64,000 nt of DNA from G963675935 sp963675935 (GTDB taxonomy: Bacteria > Planctomycetota > Planctomycetia > Pirellulales > Thermoguttaceae): contig CAXXPV010000003.1 of the NCBI GenBank assembly GCA_963675935.2, forward strand, positions 372,001 to 436,000. The letters are read 5' to 3'. The translations under genes were made by a program, and so were the position numbers. Below are positions 41,452-49,060 of this stretch, piece after piece (the stretch's first letter is position 1; every line of letters begins with the position of its first letter). The notes below the pieces were generated by a model, which was not told where the DNA came from, ran no database searches, and was given only the letters and a program-made list of their open reading frames with translations.

Positions 41452-41693
41452 AATGAAACCCTCCTGTAAATGAGGCCAGAGATACACAGGCAACTACAGA
41501 CCATGATGGACGGAAGCGGAGCGAAATAGGCTGCCGCTGCAATCGCCAAACCGGCTGCCAATGAAATCAGGTTGTGCCGGATGGTTGGACTGTCGAAATA
41601 CTTCTGAAATGCGAAATAAACGCCAAGCATCGTGGCGATGGCGACGGCGAACATGGCCCAATTGATGGAAACAATGACGGTGTAGCTATTCAT
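41448..41693 (-). CDS. Small three-TM membrane protein
   Basis: The 81-aa protein MNSYTVIVSINWAMFAVAIA has three hydrophobic helices (WAMFAVAIATMLGVYFAF; LISLAAGLAIAAAAYFA; SIMVCSCLCISGLIY). AAGGAG precedes ATG 41693. It overlaps both neighbours by a few bases, so it is translated with the RHH-like gene and the prepilin-like gene. It could help insert or anchor the prepilin product; a holin role is another option. Confidence 0.65.
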   Translation of the reverse strand: MNSYTVIVSINWAMFAVAIATMLGVYFAFQKYFDSPTIRHNLISLAAGLAIAAAAYFAPLPSIMVCSCLCISGLIYRRVSL

Positions 41694-41994
41694 TCTCTTC
41701 TCCTTCACAGGCTAGGGCTAAACTGGCGAACAACAGGCGTGAAATGGGCACTCCGGTTTTCCGGCTTGCCTCCCTTAACTGGCTGCTGGTCTCTGGGGTC
41801 ATCGGGATTCGAGTTGGTTTTGTCGTTTCTCCGTTGAAGGAAAAGCCGATTTCTCCAAGCGACTCTAAAATGCGCGGCAAAGACTGCTCCGCCGCCTGCT
41901 GAATAATCTGGGCCGTGGTGGCCGCGTCCCTCGTTCTCTTCTCTCTTAACTTCATTCGCAGACCCTCCGGTAAGTGAAACACGCGATAGATCAA
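41686..41994 (-). CDS. RHH-like small protein, homologue of the 14580 gene
   Basis: The 102-aa protein aligns along its length with the 14580 product; homology starts at YRVFHLPEGLR, which favours the TTG start at 41994 (GGAGG 5 bases upstream). An internal ATG at 41955 also has a good GGAGGG. The C-terminus (RIPMTPETSSQLREASRKTG, ISRLLFASLAL) looks like a ribbon-helix-helix unit. It heads the small operon that includes the membrane protein, prepilin and DUF-like gene. Confidence 0.65.
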   Translation of the reverse strand: MIYRVFHLPEGLRMKLREKRTRDAATTAQIIQQAAEQSLPRILESLGEIGFSFNGETTKPTRIPMTPETSSQLREASRKTGVPISRLLFASLALACEGEENE

Positions 41995-42251
41995 AATGCC
42001 CTCCGCATATCAGGTGCAGCCCTATCAGACAGACCGCACCAACTTCCATCCAAACACGGGACGCACATGCCCACAAGATAAAACCCCCGAGAGAGGATAG
42101 ATGGTGTCCTTGGCGTCACTACCTACAAATCGGGACGTGCCAACACCAATTAAATCACCGTGAGAAAACGGCGAATAGTCGCTTGCAGCGGAGAATAGAC
42201 TGCGCCGAAGAGCCGACTACAGAGAAGAGCCGACTGCGCGAAAGAGCCGGG

Positions 42252-42689
42252 TTAAAGCTGTTGCTTCACGTGTGCCGGGTCGTGTTGTGCGGCAAGCCGA
42301 ACGAGGTCTTCATAGATGGATGGGCGGTGCGGTGCCTCCCGCATCATGAACTTAATGAACGGTATCAGGTTCGGAATTTCCTGTAGTGCGTCAAGTAGTT
42401 CCTGGTCGCCGAGCTTTTCCAAATCTGCTATTGATGGCTTTGCCTGATACGGCTTGAACTTGAAACGTGGGACCGCCAAGCCGTAGTTGATTTTCGCGTT
42501 CCTTAGTTCGGCTTTCCTTCTTTCCCGCTCTCTATTGTAGGCTCTAATTTTCTCGGCATGTGCTTTTCTGTATGCAAGAGCATGCGCGGTAGAACAGGCT
42601 TTGCAGTAGGGATTATGGGCATCTCGGCTCTTCTTCCTGCTAAACTCCGACAATTCTTTTGCTACACCGCACTTGCTGCAAATCTTCAC
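42252..42689 (-). CDS. HNH-type zinc-binding phage protein
   Basis: The 145-aa protein starts KICSKCGVAKELSEFSRKKS after the initiator residue and continues with NPYCKACSTAH. This is a four-Cys zinc site of the kind found in phage HNH-like proteins and their relatives. A Lys/Arg/Glu-rich helix follows. GTG 42689 is preferred because AAGGAG lies 7 bases upstream; a TTG at 42743 would extend it deep into the neighbour. A canonical HNH catalytic triad is not evident, so it may only bind nucleic acid. Confidence 0.65.
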   Translation of the reverse strand: MKICSKCGVAKELSEFSRKKSRDAHNPYCKACSTAHALAYRKAHAEKIRAYNRERERRKAELRNAKINYGLAVPRFKFKPYQAKPSIADLEKLGDQELLDALQEIPNLIPFIKFMMREAPHRPSIYEDLVRLAAQHDPAHVKQQL

Positions 42690-42846
42690 GTTCTCGCTCC
42701 TTCCGTCTCCTGAAATCTTCCAATACGCACCAGGCTCGCTCAACTGTTTTAGCTAATTCTCGCCTACGTGCTTCCAAGCTGTTAAGGCTCATGTCGATTT
42801 GCAGGAATACGGGGTCAAGTTCAAGTGGAAGCTGGTTGGTGTACAT
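42640..42846 (-). CDS. Small coiled-coil phage protein
   Basis: The 68-aa protein MYTNQLPLELDPVFLQIDMS continues into a basic coiled coil (LEARRRELAKTVERAWCVLE; DFRRRKEREREDLQQVR). AGGAGA 7 bases before the ATG supports it. Its 3' end overlaps the start of the zinc-binding gene by ~50 bases. Function unknown. Confidence 0.6.
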   Translation of the reverse strand: MYTNQLPLELDPVFLQIDMSLNSLEARRRELAKTVERAWCVLEDFRRRKEREREDLQQVRCSKRIVGV

Positions 42847-42863
42847 GTGAAGTTCTCCTGTTT

Positions 42864-43547
42864 TTAGGTTTTGATTCTTCGGTCTCGCCCTTGCATTCGC
42901 ACCACGATGCCCGAGTTGATACGGCTGACCATTGCCTCGCCGAGTGATTCCGTCAATTCCTGGTTGGATTTGGTCGTGATTAGGATCGTCGGCCTTCCGT
43001 TATCGAATCGGTTGTGAATGACACCCATCACGCCCATAAACTCGGCCTCGTATGGGCGGGCCGTAGCAAACTCGTCGATGACGACAAGCTCGGCCATCGC
43101 CAATTTATCCATCCATTCCCGGCTAGAGGCACCGGCTTCACCGAACAGGCGGCTGTCCCTCGCCGCCTCGTTGATCGCATACCAATTGGTGAAAATGTGT
43201 TCTCGCCGCGTGTTCTTATACCATTGTGGATGATCGACCAGGAAAACGCCCGCCGTCGCCCAGGAAGTCCAACTTTTGCCGGTGCCGGGCGGGCCGACGA
43301 AGGTGAGAAGGTCGGCGGTGCCCTCGACAAACGGCATGATCTGTTTTTGCAGGGTGGCTGATAGGGTAGCCCACGTTGCGCCAAAGTATTTCTTGGGCGG
43401 GCTAATGTCCCTCCAGCCGTCAGAGTCGCCATTCCACGCCTTCCCCAGGGCAACGACTCTGGCGTCGTGTATCTTCTTCTGACAGGCTAAACAAAAGCAG
43501 GTGCCGGGTTCAGCAATACCTTCACAATTCGTGCTTTGACAGTTCAT
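42864..43547 (-). CDS. DnaC-like helicase loader (AAA+ ATPase)
   Basis: The 227-aa ATPase has an N-terminal zinc site (CEGIAEPGTCFCLACQKKI), Walker A FVGPPGTGKSWTSWA, Walker B LVVIDEFATAR, sensor-like PTILITTKSN and the arginine region SRINSGIVVRMQGRDRRI. This is the DnaC/IstB loader pattern. The ATG overlaps the stop of the initiator gene (ATGA), so the two replication proteins are co-translated. It would load the host DnaB-type helicase at the phage origin. Confidence 0.85.
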   Translation of the reverse strand: MNCQSTNCEGIAEPGTCFCLACQKKIHDARVVALGKAWNGDSDGWRDISPPKKYFGATWATLSATLQKQIMPFVEGTADLLTFVGPPGTGKSWTSWATAGVFLVDHPQWYKNTRREHIFTNWYAINEAARDSRLFGEAGASSREWMDKLAMAELVVIDEFATARPYEAEFMGVMGVIHNRFDNGRPTILITTKSNQELTESLGEAMVSRINSGIVVRMQGRDRRIKT

Positions 43548-44824
43548 GTTTTCTCCTTGTTCTTGCGGTTAATAAAATCTTCAAAGGTCTCTCCGGGTTC
43601 CTCGTCTTCAATCTCGGTGATTTCGCGCTTCAGGTTGCCGGATCGGTTTTCAACCACGCCCCACTCGGCCTCGTTGTCGAGATAGCGTTCATCGCGGAAC
43701 CAATTCACAGGGTAAGGCGTCCATTTTCCATTGTTGCCAGCCGCCGAAGCGGCAAATAGTTTGGTCCTTTCCAGCAGGAATCCGACAGCATCGGCGTTCT
43801 TATCTCGCTCGTGCATCCGCTTGATGGCATCCTTGATCGCCTTCAAGGCGGACGCTCTGCCAATCTTGCGCGGGTAGAGTTCGTAGATTTCTTCGATCTG
43901 CGCGGCCGAGCCGAGCTTGTCCAGCACGCGCTTCATCTGGTGCAGGGACTTGGCCGTCTGGCCGTCAGCAAGGTTGGACTTGATAACGCTCAACTCCTGC
44001 CAGTAGTAGCGGCCCGTGTGCTGCCGCTTGAACAGATTTGGAAAATCAAGCGGAACGCCCGGTTCGATTGCAGAAGCGTCAAGGAGTTCGCCTGTCTGCT
44101 CCTGTTGGATGGCTAGTAGCCTCTGGCAGGTTTTTAATTTCGCAGGAGATGGAAGGGATCGCTTCTGTTTCTTCCAGACTGCAAGCAGTTGCCGCCATCC
44201 CGGAACCTGAGCAGGAGAGGGTGTGGTGTCCGTCTCTCTTGCCGCCGCAGGCGGTGGGGTGGAGTGACGTGGTTCAACTGATGTGGTTTCTTTGACGTGG
44301 TTAAATGTTTTTAGTGGTTCGTTGGCACGCCGTGCCGGGGTATCCGGCATAATACGGCACGCCTTGCCACCCTCCCCGGCACGCTTTGCCAAGTTAATCT
44401 GGCACGCCGTGCCAACCTCCTCCGTGGGAATCCGGCACGGCGTGCCAACCTCTGCCGGGTTATCTGAATCAGATAGGTTGGCACGCTTTGCCAAGGTTTT
44501 GGCTGCCTCCAACGCCTCTTTCGGATGGTTGAAAACGTAGTGATTGACATCGCCCGACCTGCGCCGGGAATCGGCATTTTCGACTGTGCGAGAAATCAGC
44601 CCGACCTCGACCAGCCGCTCGATTGCATAACGAACGCCACGATCGGACAACTTGGTCCGTTTGGTGATTGTTGCCAAGCAAGGCCATGAGTCGTCGTTGT
44701 TGCCCAAGTGGTCGAGCAGACAGAGATAGACTAACTTGTCGGTCGGTCGCAATAGGGCAGATTCCCAGACGCAATGCGGGATCGAGGAATACTCACCGGA
44801 AATTAGGATTTCGGAACGTAGCAT
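43544..44824 (-). CDS. Phage replication initiator with winged-helix N-terminus
   Basis: The 426-aa protein has, at residues ~20-110, a winged helix-turn-helix (LRPTDKLVYLCLLDHLGNND, CLATITKRTKLSDRGVRYAI) of the type seen in lambda-O-like and plasmid Rep proteins. A low-complexity middle is encoded by the iteron array. A helical C-terminal half (ALKAIKDAIKRMHERDKNAD) follows. It forms an operon with the DnaC-like loader. AAGGAG sits 12 bases before ATG 44824, overlapped by a long hairpin. The pair replaces lambda O/P in function. Confidence 0.8.
   Translation of the reverse strand: MLRSEILISGEYSSIPHCVWESALLRPTDKLVYLCLLDHLGNNDDSWPCLATITKRTKLSDRGVRYAIERLVEVGLISRTVENADSRRRSGDVNHYVFNHPKEALEAAKTLAKRANLSDSDNPAEVGTPCRIPTEEVGTACQINLAKRAGEGGKACRIMPDTPARRANEPLKTFNHVKETTSVEPRHSTPPPAAARETDTTPSPAQVPGWRQLLAVWKKQKRSLPSPAKLKTCQRLLAIQQEQTGELLDASAIEPGVPLDFPNLFKRQHTGRYYWQELSVIKSNLADGQTAKSLHQMKRVLDKLGSAAQIEEIYELYPRKIGRASALKAIKDAIKRMHERDKNADAVGFLLERTKLFAASAAGNNGKWTPYPVNWFRDERYLDNEAEWGVVENRSGNLKREITEIEDEEPGETFEDFINRKNKEKT
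44324..44492. repeat. Six iterons (replication origin) inside the initiator gene
   Basis: Six near-palindromic 13-mers ggcacgccgtgcc or close variants occur at 44324-44336, 44356-44368, 44378-44390, 44401-44413, 44434-44446 and 44480-44492. Start-to-start distances are 32, 22, 23, 33 and 46 bases, roughly two, three and four helical turns. A separate palindrome tatctga-a-tcagata lies at 44461-44475. They lie inside the initiator coding sequence as in lambda ori. Confidence 0.85.
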
Positions 44825-44827
44825 GGC

Positions 44828-44904
44828 CTGTCACGGCTCCTTAAAAAGCGACCGCCACCCCGGTGCCATTGAGAGACAACCGGGGTGGCGGGCAGCCGTG
44901 ACAG
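44828..44904 (-). promoter_or_regulatory. Large hairpin overlapping the ribosome site of the replication initiator
   Basis: Outer arms 44828-44838 (ctgtcacggct) and 44894-44904 pair over 11 bases and inner arms 44853-44864/44879-44890 pair over 12 bases, all perfect. In the leader of the initiator mRNA the outer arm covers the last two bases of AAGGAG and the spacer before ATG 44824. A third copy of tgtcacggct is at 44941-44950. It may control initiator translation or serve as an operator. The rest of the gap to 45136 shows no gene. Confidence 0.8.
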
Positions 44905-45136
44905 TCTTGGGTAATCGGTGGGGCGGCGTTTTGGTCGCGGTGTCACGGCTACCACTTCACGCCTGCCATACTATCTTTGCCTTTGACGTTATTTACGCTG
45001 CGCCCACGGCTTCAGAAGTTGCCCTCGAACCACTCGACCATGGGCGGCTTGCCCTTCTCGAAAAGCTTGACCTTATCAGCGGGCGGGAGCGGTCGCCCGG
45101 CGGCAGCCCAACACTCCAAGAGACGGCGGTGAGATT

Positions 45137-45874
45137 TTATGAACATCCCTTTGCCTCGGACATCTCCGCTTGTAGCCGCGCGGCAGCCACCCGATAAATT
45201 TCAGGGTCGATTTCGATGCCGATTCCACGGAAGCCCTTTGCCGCACAAGCCGCCATCGTGGTACCGCTCCCCATAAACGGGTCAAGTATCCGCCCACCCG
45301 TAGTGCAAAACCGCAATAAATTTTCAATCAACTCGGTCGGCTTTTCGGCGGGGTGGTGTCGTCGGGCCGAGGGCACAGGTTTATGCCGCAAAATGTCGGC
45401 CTGATCGCAAATCGGTTTACCGTTTTCGTCCGTGGCCATTGGGCATTCATCGCAACACGCCGAGTAGATCAACTCATATTGTCGCCGAAATTCCTGCCCC
45501 ATCCCAAAACTACACTTATCCCAAATCAACAACCGGCTCCGCTTGAACATCCCGTATCCCGCTCGCAGCACGGCGGCACAACTGCGGTCGTCAGAAAACA
45601 GAAACAATCTCCCCGACGGACGTAAAATGCGCCGGAACTCGACGAACAGCGAGTGCATCGCCAACTCGAACATGCTCAAATCGCCAACAGTCCGGAGGGC
45701 GGCGTCGGCCTGATGGGAGCCTAATTTGTTCCGCTGTCGCCGACCGCCAGCAGCCGCGCAGGTCGGGACGCTGTATGGCGGATCGCCGATAATGCCGTCG
45801 AACGAGTGGTCGGGAAATCGCCGGATTAATTCGATGCTGTCGCCGAGCAAGATTGTGTTGTTGCCGATTTTCAT
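45137..45874 (-). CDS. Orphan DNA (adenine-N6 or cytosine-N4) methyltransferase
   Basis: The 245-aa enzyme has catalytic DPPY at residues 31-34 (FDGIIGDPPYSVPTC) and the AdoMet site DPFMGSGTTMAACAAKGFRG near the C-terminus. This order, catalytic motif first then AdoMet, fits the beta class. A Cys cluster (CCDECPMATDENGKPIC) in the target-recognition region may bind zinc. No restriction enzyme is nearby, so it probably shields the phage from host enzymes or marks the origin. Its ATG overlaps the upstream stop. Confidence 0.88.
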   Translation of the reverse strand: MKIGNNTILLGDSIELIRRFPDHSFDGIIGDPPYSVPTCAAAGGRRQRNKLGSHQADAALRTVGDLSMFELAMHSLFVEFRRILRPSGRLFLFSDDRSCAAVLRAGYGMFKRSRLLIWDKCSFGMGQEFRRQYELIYSACCDECPMATDENGKPICDQADILRHKPVPSARRHHPAEKPTELIENLLRFCTTGGRILDPFMGSGTTMAACAAKGFRGIGIEIDPEIYRVAAARLQAEMSEAKGCS

Positions 45875-46200
45875 GTTGTAGGTTTGCTATCGCCCGGTGG
45901 ATTATCGCGCCAGAGTTCTTCTATCACCCTGTCGGCCTCTTGGTCTGCCAATTCTTGCCAGCGGAACCTCCCGGCACTCCGTTGAAACAATTCCATGAAG
46001 GTCATCCCGGCAGGAGCGCCGTCTATGGCCAACGGCGAAAAATCCGTGCCTAGCTCGCGTTCTTCCGCGTCGAAAATCCGGTGGCAAAGTTCGAGGCGTT
46101 CGCCGGTTGGCAACGGTGGTAGGTCAGGCCGCTCGGCCCATGCTCGACAAAGGTCGTTCCATCGGCGAACGTGTTCGGGAATGATGGGACCACAAAACAT
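45871..46200 (-). CDS. Phage protein of unknown function
   Basis: The 109-aa protein starts MFCGPIIPEHVRRWNDLCRA. It is acidic and helical, with ERLELCHRIFDAEERELGTD and a C-terminal QEADRVIEELWRDNPPGD. ATG 46200 is set by AGAGG 6 bases upstream and TGATG coupling to the upstream gene. It is co-transcribed with the methyltransferase. Nothing recognisable in sequence. Confidence 0.6.
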   Translation of the reverse strand: MFCGPIIPEHVRRWNDLCRAWAERPDLPPLPTGERLELCHRIFDAEERELGTDFSPLAIDGAPAGMTFMELFQRSAGRFRWQELADQEADRVIEELWRDNPPGDSKPTT

Positions 46201-46601
46201 CACTTGCCTCTTCGGTCGTATTTCCAGACTCTCGCGTATCCCTCGCCGCCCGGCCGCAGGTCAATAAAATGAACTTCCAGCGTCTCTTGGCCGTGTAGAT
46301 TGAGCATATTATCGCACGCGTGCCGCAGTTCCTCTTCGATCAACTTGCCTTTCGGGTTGGCCGTGTAGAACATGTGGATTTCGCACCTGTCCGGCGCGGC
46401 GAACATCGCGCCAAGCTCGTCTGGCCGGACGTTTCCGATGCCCATGACCCACGAGCAGCCGAACTCCTTGCAGAAGTCTGGCCGCGTAACATGAATCCGG
46501 CAGCCAACACCCGGCTCCGCGTGTTCGCACAACTGGCCGTGCGGCTTGGAGCCATGCCGCATTGAACAACAAAACGTGCAGCCCGAACAACGTCTTTCCA
46601 T
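46200..46601 (-). CDS. Cysteine-cluster protein (YkgJ-like)
   Basis: The 133-aa protein starts MERRCSGCTFCCSMRHGSKP, with further Cys in LCEHAEPGVGCRIHVTRPDF and CKEFGCSWVMG. The CxxCxxCC...C...GCxIHxxRPxxCxxFxCxW pattern is that of the YkgJ/UPF0153 zinc or iron-sulphur family. It is unusual in phages. It lies at the head of the methyltransferase operon. The role is unknown; metal binding is likely. Confidence 0.75.
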   Translation of the reverse strand: MERRCSGCTFCCSMRHGSKPHGQLCEHAEPGVGCRIHVTRPDFCKEFGCSWVMGIGNVRPDELGAMFAAPDRCEIHMFYTANPKGKLIEEELRHACDNMLNLHGQETLEVHFIDLRPGGEGYARVWKYDRRGK

Positions 46602-46650
46602 TACCCATAACTTTCGTATGTAGGATCAATAGCCTTGATGTTGAAAAAGC

Positions 46651-46719
46651 TGAGCGCCGCCGGTTATCGGCCGGAGCGAAAAAGAACAAAACGCTGCCGC
46701 GACGAGCGGCCGGCGCTCA
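46651..46719. repeat. Inverted repeat in the 46602-46816 gap
   Basis: Arms tgagcgccg (46651-46659) and cggcgctca (46711-46719) are perfectly complementary with a 51-base spacer that contains further GC pairs and aaaaagaac. They lie between two minus-strand genes, possibly as a terminator or promoter-proximal operator. Confidence 0.45.
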
Positions 46720-46816
46720 AAAAGTAGCCCAATTCCTAAAACCAAAAACAAACAGCGGCGTGTCGGGAATTGCGCCCTCCCTCTGAACGACTTTTCACGC
46801 TACGAGCGCCGGTCGG

Positions 46817-47080
46817 TCAAAGAGTGCCTTCAAACCAATCGAGTGCAGGTGATCCATCCTTTCGCTTCAAACGGTTCCTTTCGAGTTGGATTGCCAGCCG
46901 CTGCCCAAAGTGCGTATTCTTGTGGTAGACATCGGTAATCAATCGGCGGTATTCAAGCTCGTTAATCGGCTCGCCAGCGAATCGCCGTAGGTCCATCATC
47001 GCTATGGCTCGCAATCCGCTGTTGCCGCACCTAAGCCGCTCAACAATCCTGCCTAACTCAATTCGCTCATCTGGTGTCAT
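46817..47080 (-). CDS. Small helical phage protein
   Basis: The 87-aa protein starts MTPDERIELGRIVERLRCGN. It is basic and helical, with DLRRFAGEPINELEYRRLIT and RLAIQLERNRLKRKDGSPAL. ATG 47080 with AGGA 7 bases upstream is preferred to a start further upstream. It may be a nucleic-acid-binding early protein; no family recognised. Confidence 0.55.
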   Translation of the reverse strand: MTPDERIELGRIVERLRCGNSGLRAIAMMDLRRFAGEPINELEYRRLITDVYHKNTHFGQRLAIQLERNRLKRKDGSPALDWFEGTL

Positions 47081-47254
47081 AGGCGATCCTGTATTAGAAA
47101 ACCGCAGTGCTGGCGAACCCACCAGCACTGCGGGGACCCTGCCGGACGATCGAATCGTTCTGGTTGTCGCCGGGCCGTTTTCACGCTACGAGCATGCATT
47201 CGGACTCGGCAGTTGGCGTTCAAGAGCCGCCCGCAGCCAGCAGAGTCTTATAAT

Positions 47255-47944
47255 TCAGTCATTCGTATCAGGCGTTTTGCCCGTCAGCCCTTTCGCGATT
47301 TCCTCGGCGATTGCCACTTTCGCGCCCGCCATGATGGCCATGACCGCCGCCACCGTCTTTTCGACTTCCGCTTCCTCTAGCTCCGTAATTCTTGCAATCT
47401 CCGCCTCGGCGAAGGCATCCAATTCGCCTGATTCCACAAGTTGCCATATAATGTGTTCTACAGTCCCGAAGATTGGCCACATGTCGCTCTGCGGCTCGTG
47501 AAGCTTCTCCCAGAGACGCGACGTTGCCGGTGTGGGGCGATCGAGCCATGTTCTATACGCATCGCGCACCTGTTCGAGCACGATCTCCCGGACGGCCGCT
47601 TCGACCGCCGCGTCGTCGGCCTCGTCGCACGCGGCTTCGAGCGGCTCCGTAAACCAGTCGGTGAGCGTGAAGCCGCCGAAGAACGGGTCCCGCCTAGCCT
47701 GCCGCCGCCACGCTTCGCGTGTGCGTTCGAGTGGCGAGAGCGTCGCCAGATCGGTTGTGTCATGTTGCTCTATCGCGGCGCACGCGCTGTGCCAAATTTC
47801 GCGCAAGCAACGGTCGGCATCGCGGCGGTAGTATGTCGGTAGTGACAGACACATCTGCCTCATCCACAAAATCATCATTCGCAGGCCGGAGAGCCCCCTG
47901 CGATAGAAATAGAGGTCATCGGAATCGAAAAAGTCGTTGAACAT
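47255..47944 (-). CDS. Phage early-region protein, unknown
   Basis: The 229-aa helical protein starts MFNDFFDSDDLYFYRRGLSG. It has many Trp/Arg helices (WRRQARRDPFFGGFTLTDWF) and an Ala/Glu-rich C-terminus (AEIARITELEEAEVEKTVAA; VAIAEEIAKGLTGKTP). A TTG at 47977 could extend it by 11 residues; ATG 47944 is chosen. No recognised domain. Confidence 0.55.
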   Translation of the reverse strand: MFNDFFDSDDLYFYRRGLSGLRMMILWMRQMCLSLPTYYRRDADRCLREIWHSACAAIEQHDTTDLATLSPLERTREAWRRQARRDPFFGGFTLTDWFTEPLEAACDEADDAAVEAAVREIVLEQVRDAYRTWLDRPTPATSRLWEKLHEPQSDMWPIFGTVEHIIWQLVESGELDAFAEAEIARITELEEAEVEKTVAAVMAIMAGAKVAIAEEIAKGLTGKTPDTND

Positions 47945-48055
47945 AGGGGGTGGGGTCCTTGTGTTAGTGGAGACCAAGTGCGCCGCCGGAGCTGTGATCT
48001 CCGGGCATGGCCGGGTAGACGTTCGGCCACGCTGCCTACATGCCGGCGCTCGTTA

Positions 48056-48349
48056 CTATTCGATGTAACACTCCTCTTCGCGGTCGGCCTCCTCTCGCGC
48101 CTGGGTATTAGCCTTCGCCACAGCATCGAGCAGTTCCGCTAGCATCACTAGCCGTTCCGCGTCATTCTCGCCGCTGATCGACTCCTCAGAGAGCAGGGCC
48201 AAGGCACCGATCATCGTGCCGAGCAAGTTGATTAGCGGGGAAAACAAGATGTGTGCATTGTCAGATTCCAGCATGTCGGCCATCCTCTTGTAATGCTTCC
48301 CGAAGGCCGGACGGCGTTGGGGCTTTTGCTTCTTCACAACACGTTTCAT
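48056..48349 (-). CDS. Small early phage protein
   Basis: The 97-aa protein has a basic N-terminus (MKRVVKKQKPQRRPAFGKHY), a hydrophobic middle (ILFSPLINLLGTMIGALALL) and an acidic C-terminus (AREEADREEECYIE). AGGAGA precedes the ATG. The charge split and hydrophobic centre would allow membrane association. Function unknown. Confidence 0.6.
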   Translation of the reverse strand: MKRVVKKQKPQRRPAFGKHYKRMADMLESDNAHILFSPLINLLGTMIGALALLSEESISGENDAERLVMLAELLDAVAKANTQAREEADREEECYIE

Positions 48350-48441
48350 TGTTCTTCTCCTGCCGGATTGACCGGTATTTAGGGATCACCTTGGGACGGT
48401 ATGATAGAAAAGGGGCATCCGTGCCCCTAAAAAGCGCCGAA

Positions 48442-48897
48442 CTAACTGTTCATCGTGTCCAGCAACTGATCGCACTGGCCATCCACAACTAGATCAAGTT
48501 GCTCATTGACCCGCCCCATCCGCTTGCGAAGCTCGCCGACGAGGGCCTCTTGGCCCGCCAGGTCGGCCCGTTCGCTGAAGCTGAGCGTCAATTCGGCCAG
48601 CGCCAATGCGACCAGCAACACGCGGCCGAACACGCTGAAATCAACCGCCTCATCGCGTTCGTCTTGGACCACGGTGTCAAAAGTGCAGGCCAACATCGAA
48701 CTTGCTTGCACGGCCTGATTGAGGTCTCGCTGGTTCTCGACGAGCGAGGGAAAGTAGAGCAGGCTATTGGGATCGGCCATCTGGTTGCCGATCGTCTGCT
48801 CGCGATATGTTTCGCAGTCGATCGTCGGGAAGCGGGCGATCTGGCCGACATCGGCAGCCGGGCTGTCACTAGAACTGAAAGGATACTCACGTTTCAT
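48442..48897 (-). CDS. First leftward early gene, unknown function
   Basis: The 151-aa protein starts MKREYPFSSSDSPAADVGQI, with AAGGAG about 10 bases before ATG 48897. It has a hydrophobic helix (VFGRVLLVALALAELTLSFS) followed by a charged coiled coil. It is the first gene on the leftward side of a divergent promoter region. Its position corresponds to a Cro-like or early lytic gene, but the sequence shows no DNA-binding motif. Confidence 0.6.
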   Translation of the reverse strand: MKREYPFSSSDSPAADVGQIARFPTIDCETYREQTIGNQMADPNSLLYFPSLVENQRDLNQAVQASSMLACTFDTVVQDERDEAVDFSVFGRVLLVALALAELTLSFSERADLAGQEALVGELRKRMGRVNEQLDLVVDGQCDQLLDTMNS

Positions 48898-48919
48898 AAC
48901 TACAAACTCCTTGCCGGGA

Positions 48920-48984
48920 TTGTCCGCAAACTTCCGCGCTGGTATGCTTAACCAGATAAACGCATGAAGAGTGTGGAATCCACA
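48920..48984 (+). promoter_or_regulatory. Divergent control region: promoter candidate and palindrome
   Basis: On the plus strand ttgtcc (48920-48925) and tatgct (48943-48948) are separated by 17 bases, a fair sigma-70-type promoter pointing at the RHH-like gene. Downstream a 13-base palindrome tgtgga-a-tccaca lies at 48972-48984. The region separates the leftward early operon from the rightward regulator, as in lysogeny switches. Confidence 0.55.
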
Positions 48985-49060
48985 TAAGAATGATGATACT
49001 CGATTGCGTACCATCTACGCAAGAGGGGGCACAAATAATTTACGATTTGGTTGTATCTAT

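Noticed and set aside
41705..42076. Minus-strand open frame of 123 codons overlapping the RHH-like gene
   Set aside because: It is an out-of-frame shadow; the other frame has homology to the 14580 protein.
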